Assembly: GCA_029256865.1 (NCBI GenBank)
Contig: JARIEH010000269.1
Span: 1 to 17,739 of the forward strand
DNA from: Psychrobacter sp.
GTDB lineage: Bacteria > Pseudomonadota > Gammaproteobacteria > Pseudomonadales > Moraxellaceae
Direction: 5' to 3'
Length of the DNA: 17,739 bases
A program made the position numbers and the translations under genes. The notes beneath the pieces are model-generated. The model saw only the letters and a list, made by a program, of their open reading frames with translations, did not search any database and was not told the DNA's origin. This document shows positions 7,945 through 16,164 of the stretch, piece by piece; position 1 is the first letter of the stretch, and every line of letters starts with the position of its first letter.

Positions 7945-8278
7945 AATCGCATGTTTCCCTATATCTAAGATACGCTATCGAGTTATTAATAACTTGCAAA
8001 TTATTAATAACTTGCTAAAACCTTTAAAATCATTGGCTGATTTTACTCTAAAATGAGATGAATCTTGCCAAAATAGAATTATCGTTACAATATTAACGTA
8101 TTTTGCTAGCAAACAATAGCCTAACCTCAGCTCTTACTGATGATTTTACACAAGTTTACACGATGCTGTGTTATAGCAGCCCTAGCGATACAATCACAAC
8201 TCGGGTTAGTGCTTGATATTTAACATTAATTTAAAGCTTTAGTTCTCTTATTCACTGTACTGCTATCACTCAATTATC
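7945..8278. other. Gap between ddl and ftsQ
   Basis: This 334-bp AT-rich gap has no credible gene. It carries the tandem repeat at 7982-8015 and a small inverted repeat CGTTA/TAACG with a 6-nt loop near 8083-8098. A possible - strand promoter (TTGGCA at 8071-8066, TAGAGT at 8050-8045) has a spacer of only 15 bp and is weak. Confidence 0.45.
7982..8015. repeat. Tandem 15-bp repeat upstream of ftsQ
   Basis: TTATTAATAACTTGC occurs twice (7983-7997 and 8001-8015) at a period of 18 bp. The first copy lies within the 12-bp palindrome GTTATTAATAAC (7982-7993), and the second differs at one flanking base. The repeats lie 38-71 bp upstream of the ftsQ start codon, where a regulator would be expected to bind, but no regulator is known to me for this motif. 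Confidence 0.6.
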
Positions 8279-9370
8279 CTAGACTGTTTGAGCCAGTATG
8301 TGCCAGCACAAACTTTCAAAATCCATACCGCGTGCTTTTGCTGCCATCGGTACTAGGCTATGACTGGTCATACCTGGTACGGTATTAATCTCAAGTAGCC
8401 AAAAATTGCCATTATTATCTTGCATGGCATCGATACGCCCCCAGCCTTTTGCATTAACTGCGCGAAAAGCTGCTAAGCTCAACGCCTGCAAATGTTTTTC
8501 ATCATGATCGTTGAGACCACAAGGAATATAGTAGCCTGTGTCATTGCGATTATATTTGGCTTCAAAATCATAAAAATTACTGATATCGGCAGGCTCTAAA
8601 CGAATAATGGGATAAGCCTCATCATCAATAATGACAATGGTAAATTCGCGACCCGTAATCCAGCGCTCGGCCATGACTTCATCGCCACATTGGACAGCCG
8701 TGGCATAAGCACCTGGCAGCTCATCTAGATGGTTTACTTTTGTCATACCAATACTTGAGCCTTCATGCACTGGCTTAATAATCAGTGGTAACCCCAACAT
8801 ATTCACTACTTGCTGCCAATCGGTATCGGCGGTCAGCAAAGCAAATGGCGCCGTCGACAATCCACAGCCTTGCCAGAGCTGCTTGGTCCGCACTTTATCC
8901 ATACCAAGTGCTGATGCTAAAATTCCCGAACCTGTCTGCGGAATACCGAACCATTGTAGTACCCCTTGCAGCAATCCATCCTCTCCGCCACGACCATGTA
9001 ATACATTAAATACTCGGTCATATTCACGTAGCTCAGTAATGTCTTGGTCTTTAGGATCAAAATGTGTGGCATCGACCCCTTTGTTTTTTAGGGCTTGTAG
9101 TACTGCCGCGCCGCTATCTAAAGAAACGCTACGCTCATTACTACTACCCCCATAAATAACAGCGACTTTACCAAACTCACTGGCATCTTTTATTTTACTG
9201 TTGGCAGTATACTGTGTGTCATGGTTTGGCTGATTATTTATTTGATTGGCTTGTTCTGTTTGTGCAGCAGCCGCTAATGCTGTCTCTGGATTCGTAATAA
9301 TTGTGGTGTCCTCATCAGTATCGATGGCTTGCTTAAAAGTATTTGGATTTTCTTGATTGTTAATAGTCAT
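8279..9370 (-). CDS. ddl: D-alanine--D-alanine ligase with long N-terminal extension
   Basis: Ddl is an ATP-grasp enzyme that joins two D-alanines for the peptidoglycan pentapeptide. The catalytic core starts at about residue 67 (GKVAVIYGGSSNERSVSLDSG) and is complete. Glu79, Lys199 in IIKPVHEGSSIGM, the EAKYNRNDTGYY omega loop (Tyr273), Arg312 in GWGRIDAM, and Asn329 in LLEINTVPGMTSHS correspond to E. coli DdlB residues Glu15, Lys144, Tyr216, Arg255 and Asn272. Before the core are ~66 residues rich in Asn, Gln, Thr and Ala with no recognisable domain; DdlB proteins are normally about 306 residues, this one is 363. The extension is supported by AGGAA 8 nt before the ATG and by the absence of an in-frame ATG until residue 157. 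It follows murC after 28 bp, so the two are probably cotranscribed. Confidence 0.95.
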   Translation of the reverse strand: MTINNQENPNTFKQAIDTDEDTTIITNPETALAAAAQTEQANQINNQPNHDTQYTANSKIKDASEFGKVAVIYGGSSNERSVSLDSGAAVLQALKNKGVDATHFDPKDQDITELREYDRVFNVLHGRGGEDGLLQGVLQWFGIPQTGSGILASALGMDKVRTKQLWQGCGLSTAPFALLTADTDWQQVVNMLGLPLIIKPVHEGSSIGMTKVNHLDELPGAYATAVQCGDEVMAERWITGREFTIVIIDDEAYPIIRLEPADISNFYDFEAKYNRNDTGYYIPCGLNDHDEKHLQALSLAAFRAVNAKGWGRIDAMQDNNGNFWLLEINTVPGMTSHSLVPMAAKARGMDFESLCWHILAQTV

Positions 9371-9378
9371 GAGGATAG

Positions 9379-9383
9379 TTCCT
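9379..9383 (-). promoter_or_regulatory. Ribosome binding site that fixes the extended ddl start
   Basis: AGGAA on the - strand lies 8 nt before the ATG at 9370. It is the best Shine-Dalgarno sequence near the ddl N-terminus and supports translation of the long extension. Confidence 0.7.
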
Positions 9384-9398
9384 AAGATTTTTTAAGGC

Positions 9399-10838
9399 TT
9401 ACTGAAGATATAAGTTATTAGCGGCAAGCTCAATAGCTATCTGGCCAACGTTACCCGCACCTTGGGTGATTAGCATGTCATTTTCTTTGAGTAACCGTTT
9501 CATAGTAGGCGCAAGGTTGTCTTTGTCAATAATCGTTGGCTCGACTTCGCCACGCAGGCGGATACTGCGTGCTAATGCTTTGGTATCAGCACCTGCAATT
9601 GGGCTTTCTCCTGCTGAATATACATCCAACAACAATAGCTCATCCACGCTTGAAAGCACTTCGACAAAATCATCAAAGCAATCACGAGTACGGCTATAAC
9701 GGTGCGGCTGAAACATCATCACTAAGCGGCGTTCAGGGAAGCTTTGGCGCGCCGCTTTAATAGTAGCGTCAACTTCTCTAGGGTGATGACCGTAATCATC
9801 AATCAATAGTACGTCGCCTTCATCAACCACGACAAGTGGATGCTGCTCAAAGCGACGACCAACCCCTTCAAATTTCTGTAAAGCACGTTTGATTGCCTGA
9901 TCATTCACGCCTTCATCAGTTGCCATCGTAATGGCGGCAAGAGCGTTATAAACGTTATGAATGCCAGGGATATTTAAGGTCAAACGTAGCGGCTCGTGGT
10001 CACGGCGCAGCACAGTAAAATGCGTTTTGGTGCCTTCAACCACCACATCAACCGCTTGCACATCATTATAGGGCTCCAGCCCGAAGGTCAATACGGGACG
10101 CCCGATATCATCAATCATCGCATACAGTTCAGGGTCATCACCACAAACCACCGCCAAACCATAAAAAGGCATATTTTGCAAAAACTGAATATAAGCGGCT
10201 TTTAATTTATCAAAACTATTGCCATAGGTTTCCATATGGTCTTGGTCAATGTTGGTCACAATCGCTGCCATTGGATGCAACGACAAAAACGAAGCATCCG
10301 ACTCATCCGCTTCAGCAATGAGGTAACGGCTGCTTCCCAAAGCAGCATTTTTACCAGAAGCATTTAATTTGCCACCAATCACATAAGTAGGATCAAGCTT
10401 GCCCTCTGCCATCATCGTGGTCAGTAAACTGGTGGTAGTGGTTTTACCATGTGCACCAGCAACCGCGATGCCATGACGATAGCGCATCAACTCTCCGAGC
10501 ATATCGGCGCGGCGTACCACTGGTAAACGCGCTTTGAGGGCGGCTTTTACTTCAGGGTTACTGCGGTCAATGGCCGAGGACACCACGATAACATCGGCAT
10601 GCGCAATGTTTCTCGAGTCGTGACCGATAAATATCTCAATACCGATATCTTGCAAGCGCTGAGTCACTAGGCTTTGGGCGATATCAGAACCACTGACACG
10701 GTAGCCTTGATTACTCATCACTTCAGCGATACCACACATCCCTGAGCCACCGATACCCACAAAATGCAGATGCTGAATACGGCGCATCTCAGGAATTTCA
10801 ATCAGGCGTTTGGGTAAAGCTTTAGCAGAAGTAGGCAT
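9399..10838 (-). CDS. murC: UDP-N-acetylmuramate--L-alanine ligase
   Basis: MurC is the cytoplasmic Mur ligase that adds L-alanine to UDP-MurNAc using ATP. The 479 residues show all three domains. These are the N-terminal UDP-binding Rossmann part with [17 protein letters not shown] (25-41), the central ATP-binding domain with the P-loop [10 protein letters not shown] (128-137), EADESD (176-181) and [12 protein letters not shown] (195-206), and the C-terminal domain with [11 protein letters not shown] (292-302), [10 protein letters not shown] (347-356) and FQPHRYSR (376-383). The start has an AAAGAGA sequence a few nt upstream, moderate in strength. It lies 82 bp after murG and 28 bp before ddl, consistent with one murG-murC-ddl transcript. 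Confidence 0.98.
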   Translation of the reverse strand: MPTSAKALPKRLIEIPEMRRIQHLHFVGIGGSGMCGIAEVMSNQGYRVSGSDIAQSLVTQRLQDIGIEIFIGHDSRNIAHADVIVVSSAIDRSNPEVKAALKARLPVVRRADMLGELMRYRHGIAVAGAHGKTTTTSLLTTMMAEGKLDPTYVIGGKLNASGKNAALGSSRYLIAEADESDASFLSLHPMAAIVTNIDQDHMETYGNSFDKLKAAYIQFLQNMPFYGLAVVCGDDPELYAMIDDIGRPVLTFGLEPYNDVQAVDVVVEGTKTHFTVLRRDHEPLRLTLNIPGIHNVYNALAAITMATDEGVNDQAIKRALQKFEGVGRRFEQHPLVVVDEGDVLLIDDYGHHPREVDATIKAARQSFPERRLVMMFQPHRYSRTRDCFDDFVEVLSSVDELLLLDVYSAGESPIAGADTKALARSIRLRGEVEPTIIDKDNLAPTMKRLLKENDMLITQGAGNVGQIAIELAANNLYLQ

Positions 10839-10920
10839 AGCGATGTCTCTTTATAAAAAGTGTTTATATGCAATAGTGGATATAGGCAATAGGGAGTGTG
10901 TGCTGCGTAAAAGGTATCAG

Positions 10921-12006
10921 TTATAGAGTCTGCCAAATAATATCTGCCACTTGCTGACTGGCATGTCTATTGGCAAGCGCATGGCCTTTTTTTGCCATTT
11001 TCAAACAACTGAGCCGATCAAGCTTTGTCAGCTCATCACTCAAACGCTTAGGCGTCAGTTCAAACTGCGGTAATAAAACCCCAGCATCATGTAGCGTTAG
11101 AGTACGGGCGTTGGCCGTTTGATGATCATCGACTGCACTTGGTAGTGGGACAAAAATAGCAGCAATACCGACATTTTGAATTTCAGTCACCGTCAAAGCA
11201 CCTGAGCGGCAAACGATGACATCTGCCCAATTATAAGCCGCTGCCATATCATCGATAAATGGCTGCACGCTAATCTGATGAATCCTTAAGTCTTGATCGT
11301 CATAGGCTGCCTGGGTCGCTGTCTCATTATTGCGTCCACATTGATGGCGCACTGCGAAAGGACGGTCAATTAATGCCAATGCTTGTGGTAAGGTTTCATT
11401 TAATACCTGTGCGCCAAGCGAGCCGCCAACCACCAACAGCTTTAGTGGTGAGCTGTCACTAACATCATAGCGCACACTGGGTTTAGCCACACCAGTAATC
11501 GCGTTACGCACGGGATTACCAACGGTTTCAAGCTTAGCATCACGCTCACTATTAGCAAAAGTATGCTCAAAAGCTTGCAATATTTTGGTCGCAACTTTGG
11601 CCAAATAGCGATTACTCATGCCGGCAATGGCATTTTGCTCATGGATAATCAGTGGTGTACCAGTGAGGCGAGCAGCAATACCACCAGGCGCTGTGACATA
11701 ACCCCCAAAACCCACCACCATATCAATTTTATTACCACGAATAACCTTAATGGCTGCCATGGTGGCTGACAATAAAGTAACAGGCAGTTTGAGCAGCCGT
11801 CCTATTCCTTTTCCGCGTAGACCTTGCATATCAATTGCATGAAAAGCATAACCAGTCGGTTCGACCAAGCGATTTTCCATACCACTGGGTGTCCCAAGCC
11901 AATGAATGATCGCCCCGCGCTGGGTCAGCTCTTCGGCTACCGCCAATGCTGGAAACACATGCCCGCCAGTGCCAGCAGCCATCATTAATATATGCGGTGT
12001 CTTCAT
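10921..12006 (-). CDS. murG: Lipid II synthase MurG (GlcNAc transferase)
   Basis: MurG is a GT-B glycosyltransferase at the inner face of the cytoplasmic membrane that transfers GlcNAc from UDP-GlcNAc to lipid I, forming lipid II. The 361-residue protein has the N-terminal G-loop AAGTGGHVFPA (10-20) for lipid I, GFGGYVTAPG (99-108) and HEQNAIAG (122-129). The C-terminal donor site has VGGSLGAQ (193-200) and VCRSGALTVTEI (265-276). Length and motifs match the E. coli enzyme (355). An AGG a few nt before the ATG serves as ribosome binding site. In most gammaproteobacteria ftsW precedes murG; here the upstream gene is gshB, 242 bp away, and a likely promoter lies in that gap. Confidence 0.97.
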   Translation of the reverse strand: MKTPHILMMAAGTGGHVFPALAVAEELTQRGAIIHWLGTPSGMENRLVEPTGYAFHAIDMQGLRGKGIGRLLKLPVTLLSATMAAIKVIRGNKIDMVVGFGGYVTAPGGIAARLTGTPLIIHEQNAIAGMSNRYLAKVATKILQAFEHTFANSERDAKLETVGNPVRNAITGVAKPSVRYDVSDSSPLKLLVVGGSLGAQVLNETLPQALALIDRPFAVRHQCGRNNETATQAAYDDQDLRIHQISVQPFIDDMAAAYNWADVIVCRSGALTVTEIQNVGIAAIFVPLPSAVDDHQTANARTLTLHDAGVLLPQFELTPKRLSDELTKLDRLSCLKMAKKGHALANRHASQQVADIIWQTL

Positions 12007-12100
12007 TAAGCCTGCCTTTCTTATCTTTACTGATTAGTGTTAAGTATTAAATACATCAAAGGACACAGTTCTACATAAGCAGCTCTTTGTAAACAACCCT

Positions 12101-12129
12101 ATTCTAAAATTCGCATAGTATAGAGTAAA
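12101..12129 (-). promoter_or_regulatory. Candidate sigma-70 promoter for murG-murC-ddl
   Basis: On the - strand, TTTACT (12129-12124, 4 of 6 to the -35 consensus) and TAGAAT (12106-12101, 5 of 6 to the -10) are separated by exactly 17 bp. The -10 box lies about 95 nt upstream of the murG start. The 242-bp gap and the absence of ftsW upstream make a promoter here expected. Confidence 0.42.
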
Positions 12130-12248
12130 TCATGCTGGTATATATAGTGTTTTTTCGGGTAAATAACCGCTTAAGTAACTGTATTGCCTAATAATAAAAA
12201 CGTGTACTAAAAAACAGGCCATGATAACTTATTGCCCATTTTATAAAG

Positions 12249-13223
12249 TTATTTCTGCAAACAACGCGCTTCTACCGCTAGGATAAAATCTGTCGCAATA
12301 TCTGTACCGCACTGGTCGTCAATTTCGCGTACACAAGTAGGGCTCGTGACATTAATTTCGGTAATTCGGCCTCCGATTAGGTCTAAACCAACGAACATAA
12401 GGCCTTTATCTTTCACAATTGGCGCGACAACTTCTGCCACTTGGCGTTCGATATCTGTCAGTGGCATTGCAACGCCGCTACCGCCTGCCGCTAGATTACC
12501 ACGAGTCTCTCCTTTGACTGGAATACGAGCCAAGCTATAATCCACCACTACCCCATCGACGATAAGCACGCGTTTATCGCCTTCTTTGATTTCTGGCAAA
12601 TAACGCTGCGCCATAATGGGTAGCGTTTCAAGCTCTGTTAGAATCTCAAGCGTGACCCCAATATTTGGGCTATCAGCGGTCAGACGAAAGATACCGGTAC
12701 CGCCCATGCCGTCGAGTGGCTTGACGATAACATCTCGCTGCTCGGCGATAAACTTGCGAATATGTGCCTGTTTACTGGTCACAATCGTTGGGCTCATATA
12801 GTCGCTAAACCAAGTAGCAAATAGCTTTTCGTTACAGTCGCGAATGGCTTGCGGGTCATTGACCACCAGTACGCCGGCCGCTTTGGCGTGATCGAGCATA
12901 TAGGTGGCGTAAACAAAACGCATATCAAACGGCGGATCCTTACGCATTAGAATCACATCATAATCCGTGACTTGTGCTGTCTGCTTGTCACCTAATGTAT
13001 AAAAGTCATTAGGATCACGCTTTACTGTGACTGGCTGCGTATCTACCATCAACTGACCACGATCCAACCACAAGTCATGGATTTGGCAGTAGCCTAACGT
13101 ATGGCCACGGTCTTGCGCTGACCACATCATGGCAAGACTGGTGTCTTTTTTATAGTTGACCTGCTCAATGGGATCCATGATAACGAGTATGTTCAAAGAC
13201 TTCTGATTCTTTTCTTGGCTCAT
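12249..13223 (-). CDS. gshB: Glutathione synthetase
   Basis: GshB is a cytoplasmic ATP-grasp enzyme that adds glycine to gamma-glutamylcysteine to make glutathione. The predicted 324 residues (316 in E. coli) begin with NILVIMDPIEQVNYKKDTSL (11-30), the family's N-terminal signature. They continue with MRKDPPFDMRFVYATYML (93-110), VNDPQAIRDCNEKL (121-134), the ATP loop VKPLDGMGGTGIFR (167-180), the flexible RIPVKGETRGNLAAGGSG (233-250), and GLDLIGGRITEINVTSPT (279-296). An in-frame GTG at 13235 would add four residues; the ATG at 13223 is preferred because GTGAG lies about 7 nt ahead of it. The gene follows pyrE after 80 AT-rich bp. Confidence 0.97.
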   Translation of the reverse strand: MSQEKNQKSLNILVIMDPIEQVNYKKDTSLAMMWSAQDRGHTLGYCQIHDLWLDRGQLMVDTQPVTVKRDPNDFYTLGDKQTAQVTDYDVILMRKDPPFDMRFVYATYMLDHAKAAGVLVVNDPQAIRDCNEKLFATWFSDYMSPTIVTSKQAHIRKFIAEQRDVIVKPLDGMGGTGIFRLTADSPNIGVTLEILTELETLPIMAQRYLPEIKEGDKRVLIVDGVVVDYSLARIPVKGETRGNLAAGGSGVAMPLTDIERQVAEVVAPIVKDKGLMFVGLDLIGGRITEINVTSPTCVREIDDQCGTDIATDFILAVEARCLQK

Positions 13224-13303
13224 GATAGAACTCACTTTTTATATTATTAATATTATTTATATATAGAACAGAGACAGGCGATATACTGCCAATCTGCGAC
13301 AAA

Positions 13304-14023
13304 TTATACGCCGTACTGCTCACGGTAATGCTGCATTTTTGCCAGCTGGGTCGCATCTTTATACTGACTGTTTTCATCTGCTAAATAACCGATTAAATCG
13401 TCTATATCGACCAGTGCACATACGGGTACTTTTAGAGTGGCTGCTAACTCTTGAATGGCAGAATGCTCAGCCAAGCCTTTTTCTTTACGATCAAGCGCGA
13501 CGATAATGCCAGCAACACTTGCACCTGCCTGCTCTAAAATCTCGACCACTTCACGCATTGCGGTGCCTGCAGTGATAACATCGTCCAGCACCCATACGGC
13601 TTTACCGCTGACATCCGCACCGACTAAATTACCACCTTCACCGTGGGTTTTGGCTTCTTTGCGATTATAGCCCCATTTGGCATTGATGCCGTGATGTTCC
13701 CATAACGCTTGCGCTGTCGCTGCCACAAACGGAATCCCTTTATAAGCCGCGCCAAAAATGACGAGCTCTTGCTCATTTACACCGTCGTTGGTAGCAGCCA
13801 TTTGCTCAGCCAATGCCTCGGCATAACCACGTGCCAGTAGCGCTAACATCTCACCAGTCGCCAGCAAGCCTGCATTAAAAAAATACGGACTGATACGGCC
13901 AGACTTGAGGACAAACTCGCCAAACTTCAGCACTTGATTATCTAACGCCAGTTGAATAAATTGATGAGATGAAAACAATTGGTTTTGGGCAGGTTGAGCA
14001 TCAGGCACTAGAGTATTGAGCAT
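13304..14023 (-). CDS. pyrE: Orotate phosphoribosyltransferase
   Basis: PyrE converts orotate and PRPP to orotidine 5'-phosphate in pyrimidine synthesis. The 239-residue protein carries FGEFVLKSGRISPYFFNAG (34-52), FGAAYKGIP (90-98), the catalytic flexible loop NRKEAKTHGEGGNLVG (120-135), and the PRPP-binding motif VLDDVITAGTA (145-155). It is longer than E. coli PyrE (213) because of about 15 extra N-terminal residues and a polar insert at about 76-86. The start has AGGAA 8 nt upstream. It lies 61 bp after an unrecognised gene and 80 bp before gshB. No obvious pyrimidine attenuator is visible in front of it. Confidence 0.97.
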   Translation of the reverse strand: MLNTLVPDAQPAQNQLFSSHQFIQLALDNQVLKFGEFVLKSGRISPYFFNAGLLATGEMLALLARGYAEALAEQMAATNDGVNEQELVIFGAAYKGIPFVAATAQALWEHHGINAKWGYNRKEAKTHGEGGNLVGADVSGKAVWVLDDVITAGTAMREVVEILEQAGASVAGIIVALDRKEKGLAEHSAIQELAATLKVPVCALVDIDDLIGYLADENSQYKDATQLAKMQHYREQYGV

Positions 14024-14062
14024 TACGGCATTCCTATCAAAAATATAAAGAGCAAAAAACTG

Positions 14063-14084
14063 GCATTATTGTACGCATTATTGT
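14063..14084. repeat. Two 10-bp tandem repeats between the 344-aa gene and pyrE
   Basis: GCATTATTGT occurs at 14063-14072 and again at 14075-14084, separated by AC (period 12 bp). The second copy directly abuts the stop codon of the 344-aa gene. They lie 40-61 bp upstream of the pyrE start and could be a regulatory site or a chance duplication. Confidence 0.5.
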
Positions 14085-15119
14085 TTAGCTTGACCAACCA
14101 TTGATATGATAATCCTGTATATCAGCATAGCGAGTCAATAAGCTACTACGCGACGACAGATTAAAATAGCACGCACCATCGCTACGGACATGAATATCCC
14201 AACCTAAGTGCGCAGCGGCAACGATGATGTGCCCAGTAAACAGTCGAATCTGCCGATATTGATGACGCTGATTAGGCGTCAGATATACCTGACTCAGTAA
14301 ATAGCTGCGTACATGCTGACAAACTTGCTCGGCGCTATAACTGTGATTGATGCTTTTACGAGTAGTACATTGCTTTAAGGCGTGCACTGCGACGCTACAG
14401 GCCATGATATCTGTCGCCAAACTGCCTGTGCCTGTCTCAAACTGCTGCGGCTGCAAGATGACTTGCCAATCATCGGCATACAGACTATTCAGCAGCTCAT
14501 CAGGGTTATGATGTTTGACCACGGTATGGAAACTGGGTGGTTTATTATTGAAAAACGCGGTCTGATTTTTGGCACTTTTTTTGAGCGTTTTTTTAGACAG
14601 ATCATTATCTAAACCAGCTGGCACGACAAATCCATAGCGCGTCAGTTTAGGATATTGATGCATAGCAGCCTGGATGTCTGTCAGATCAATTAAAGTCATC
14701 TGCTCAAGTGATAATAATAATGGCGGTGCGCTTTGGCTATGATAAGGGCGATAAAAACTGTCAGGAACAGCCATGAGGTTTGCGGCACTAAGTAACGCCA
14801 AATGCTCAGCGAAAGGCTCTGATGCTATTAGCTGCCACTTTGATAACGTCTCCTCGTTGGGCTGATAAAAGCGCACAGACTTGCCATAAAGGCGACGTAA
14901 TTGATCATTGCCACGGCGAGCAGGTTCTGGAATGTCTGTCAATGGTCTGGCTGGATCAAGGGGCGTCTGGCTTGCATCAAAATTAGGATGAACGATAGCA
15001 GGCTGGCTACTGTTAGCGAGATTAGCTGAGGACTCAGAAGTTTCTGTGACAAGCTTACCCTGCCCGCATGATGACTGGGCATGAGTTAAATTATTATCAG
15101 AAGTAAACGACTGAGGCAT
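14085..15119 (-). CDS. Unrecognised 344-aa protein
   Basis: I do not recognise a family. The start is well supported by GGAG 6 nt before the ATG. The first ~60 residues are low-complexity (Ser/Asn/Gln/Thr-rich) and probably disordered, with no signal peptide or membrane span, so it is likely cytoplasmic. A more ordered region follows from about residue 65 (PEPARRGNDQLRRLYGKSVR). It includes a Leu-rich stretch (LLLSLEQMTLIDLTDIQAAM) and a short lysine-rich patch (LSKKTLKKSAKNQ, about 173-185). The C-terminal ~90 residues (QVCQHVRSYLLSQVYLTPNQ onward, ending in YADIQDYHINGW) look like a compact helical and strand domain with a hydrophobic FTGHIIVAAAHLGW helix. Codon use looks like that of its neighbours, so recent transfer is not suggested. 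It lies 61 bp before pyrE, which may be cotranscribed. Confidence 0.8.
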   Translation of the reverse strand: MPQSFTSDNNLTHAQSSCGQGKLVTETSESSANLANSSQPAIVHPNFDASQTPLDPARPLTDIPEPARRGNDQLRRLYGKSVRFYQPNEETLSKWQLIASEPFAEHLALLSAANLMAVPDSFYRPYHSQSAPPLLLSLEQMTLIDLTDIQAAMHQYPKLTRYGFVVPAGLDNDLSKKTLKKSAKNQTAFFNNKPPSFHTVVKHHNPDELLNSLYADDWQVILQPQQFETGTGSLATDIMACSVAVHALKQCTTRKSINHSYSAEQVCQHVRSYLLSQVYLTPNQRHQYRQIRLFTGHIIVAAAHLGWDIHVRSDGACYFNLSSRSSLLTRYADIQDYHINGWSS

Positions 15120-15179
15120 GACATCTCCATAAACGATATATTAGATAAAAAAAGATTCAATAGACCCTATTCTCAACTC

Positions 15180-15209
15180 ATTAAATATTGTTGACGTAGG
15201 CTGTGTTAA
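15180..15209 (-). promoter_or_regulatory. Candidate sigma-70 promoter for the 344-aa gene
   Basis: On the - strand TTAACA (15209-15204, 5 of 6 to the -35 consensus) and TTTAAT (15185-15180, 5 of 6 to the -10) are separated by 18 bp. They lie about 60 nt upstream of the ATG at 15119. Confidence 0.38.
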
Positions 15210-15244
15210 GTTGAGAGTCGGCTTAAAGATAGATAATATAAATA

Positions 15245-15278
15245 GATACAAATAAGACTGTTTCAGCTGTTTTGTATC
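15245..15278 (-). repeat. Inverted repeat after the YeeZ-like gene
   Basis: GATACAAA (15245-15252) and TTTGTATC (15271-15278) are a perfect 8-bp inverted repeat with an 18-nt interior, 18 bp past the YeeZ-like stop codon. There is no strong T-run, so it is a weak terminator candidate at best. Confidence 0.4.
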
Positions 15279-15295
15279 AGAACAAACTCTTCACT

Positions 15296-16153
15296 TTATT
15301 TTTGCTGCTGCAAAATATCACGATACCCTATTTGCCAGTCAGGATAATGCAGCCAAGTCAACGGAATATTGCTATGTAAGCGCTTCCCCGTCACTGCGGT
15401 TTTTTCACTATCGATTGTAGGTACAGGTTCACCGACCTGCTCACTCAACCAAATACCAAGCTCAATTGTGGTGACAGGCAAGTAGTCAGTAGCGATATAC
15501 AGTGGCTTTGGCGTATCGATGGTGAGTACTTTGGTAATAATATTGACCAAATCACGATCCATAATACGATTGCTCCAATGAGCAGCGGCGACTGGCTCTT
15601 TTTGTTTCTCGCGGGCTTTGCGCAGACGCATGAGACGCTCGCGCCCATAAATACCGCTCGGACGAATGACAATCGCTTTATCTTCGAAGCCTTGTTGCAA
15701 TGCTTGTTCTGCTTGCAATATTACCTTTGAGGCTTCGCGTTCAGGAGTGATAGGCGTGGTATATTCATCGATCCACTCACCATTATCTTGCCCATAAATA
15801 CCAGTCGATGAAATAAAAACAATACGTTCAAGACTGGGCAGTGCCTTGGCCAAGCTAACTATGTGCTGGTTGATGGCCAAATAGCTATTATTATAACCAC
15901 TGGTCGAATATTCATCAGGGGTCACGATAATAGCAATACAGGTAAAATCTTGCAGTTGCTTAGCGCTCAGCATTAACGCATCCGCTTGTATGAACTTCAC
16001 ATTATCATCTAAAGCGTAATGGCTGCGTTCACGACGCGCAAGCCCAGTGACAGACAAACCCTCCTCAGCGAGCTTATTAGTCACTGGTAAGCCGATATCG
16101 CCTTGACCAATGATCAGTAAATTTTGGTTACTCGTTAGGGTGTGATTACTCAT
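15296..16153 (-). CDS. YeeZ-like NAD(P)-binding SDR/epimerase-family protein
   Basis: This 285-residue protein is an extended short-chain dehydrogenase/reductase resembling E. coli YeeZ, whose substrate is not known. It has an N-terminal Rossmann dinucleotide loop LLIIGQGDIGLPV (12-24), an acidic end of the second strand replaced by LARRER, FISSTGIYGQDNG (113-125) at the usual active-site strand, RPSGIYGRER (164-173) and NRIMDRDLVNII (195-206). The canonical YxxxK catalytic pair is not obvious: a lysine is present in REASKVILQAE but without the tyrosine four residues earlier. This matches YeeZ-type members and makes ordinary dehydrogenase chemistry uncertain. AAGGA 6 nt before the ATG overlaps the stop codon of the upstream DUF4105 gene, suggesting translational coupling. 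Confidence 0.83.
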   Translation of the reverse strand: MSNHTLTSNQNLLIIGQGDIGLPVTNKLAEEGLSVTGLARRERSHYALDDNVKFIQADALMLSAKQLQDFTCIAIIVTPDEYSTSGYNNSYLAINQHIVSLAKALPSLERIVFISSTGIYGQDNGEWIDEYTTPITPEREASKVILQAEQALQQGFEDKAIVIRPSGIYGRERLMRLRKAREKQKEPVAAAHWSNRIMDRDLVNIITKVLTIDTPKPLYIATDYLPVTTIELGIWLSEQVGEPVPTIDSEKTAVTGKRLHSNIPLTWLHYPDWQIGYRDILQQQK

Positions 16154-16159
16154 AAAGTA

Positions 16160-16164
16160 TCCTT
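16160..16164 (-). promoter_or_regulatory. Ribosome binding site overlapping the DUF4105 stop codon
   Basis: AAGGA on the - strand lies 6 nt before the YeeZ-like ATG. Its first two bases are the last two of the TAA stop (16165-16163) of the DUF4105 gene, an arrangement typical of coupled translation. Confidence 0.65.

Noticed and set aside
12224..12252. ATAACTT/AAGTTAT inverted repeat over the gshB stop as a terminator
   Set aside because: The stem is AT-only apart from one pair and the following T-run is 8 or more nt away; too weak to list.
13236..13303. Promoter for gshB (TTGGCA followed by TATATA)
   Set aside because: The spacing is about 19-21 bp depending on the -10 chosen, too long for a confident sigma-70 call in such AT-rich DNA.
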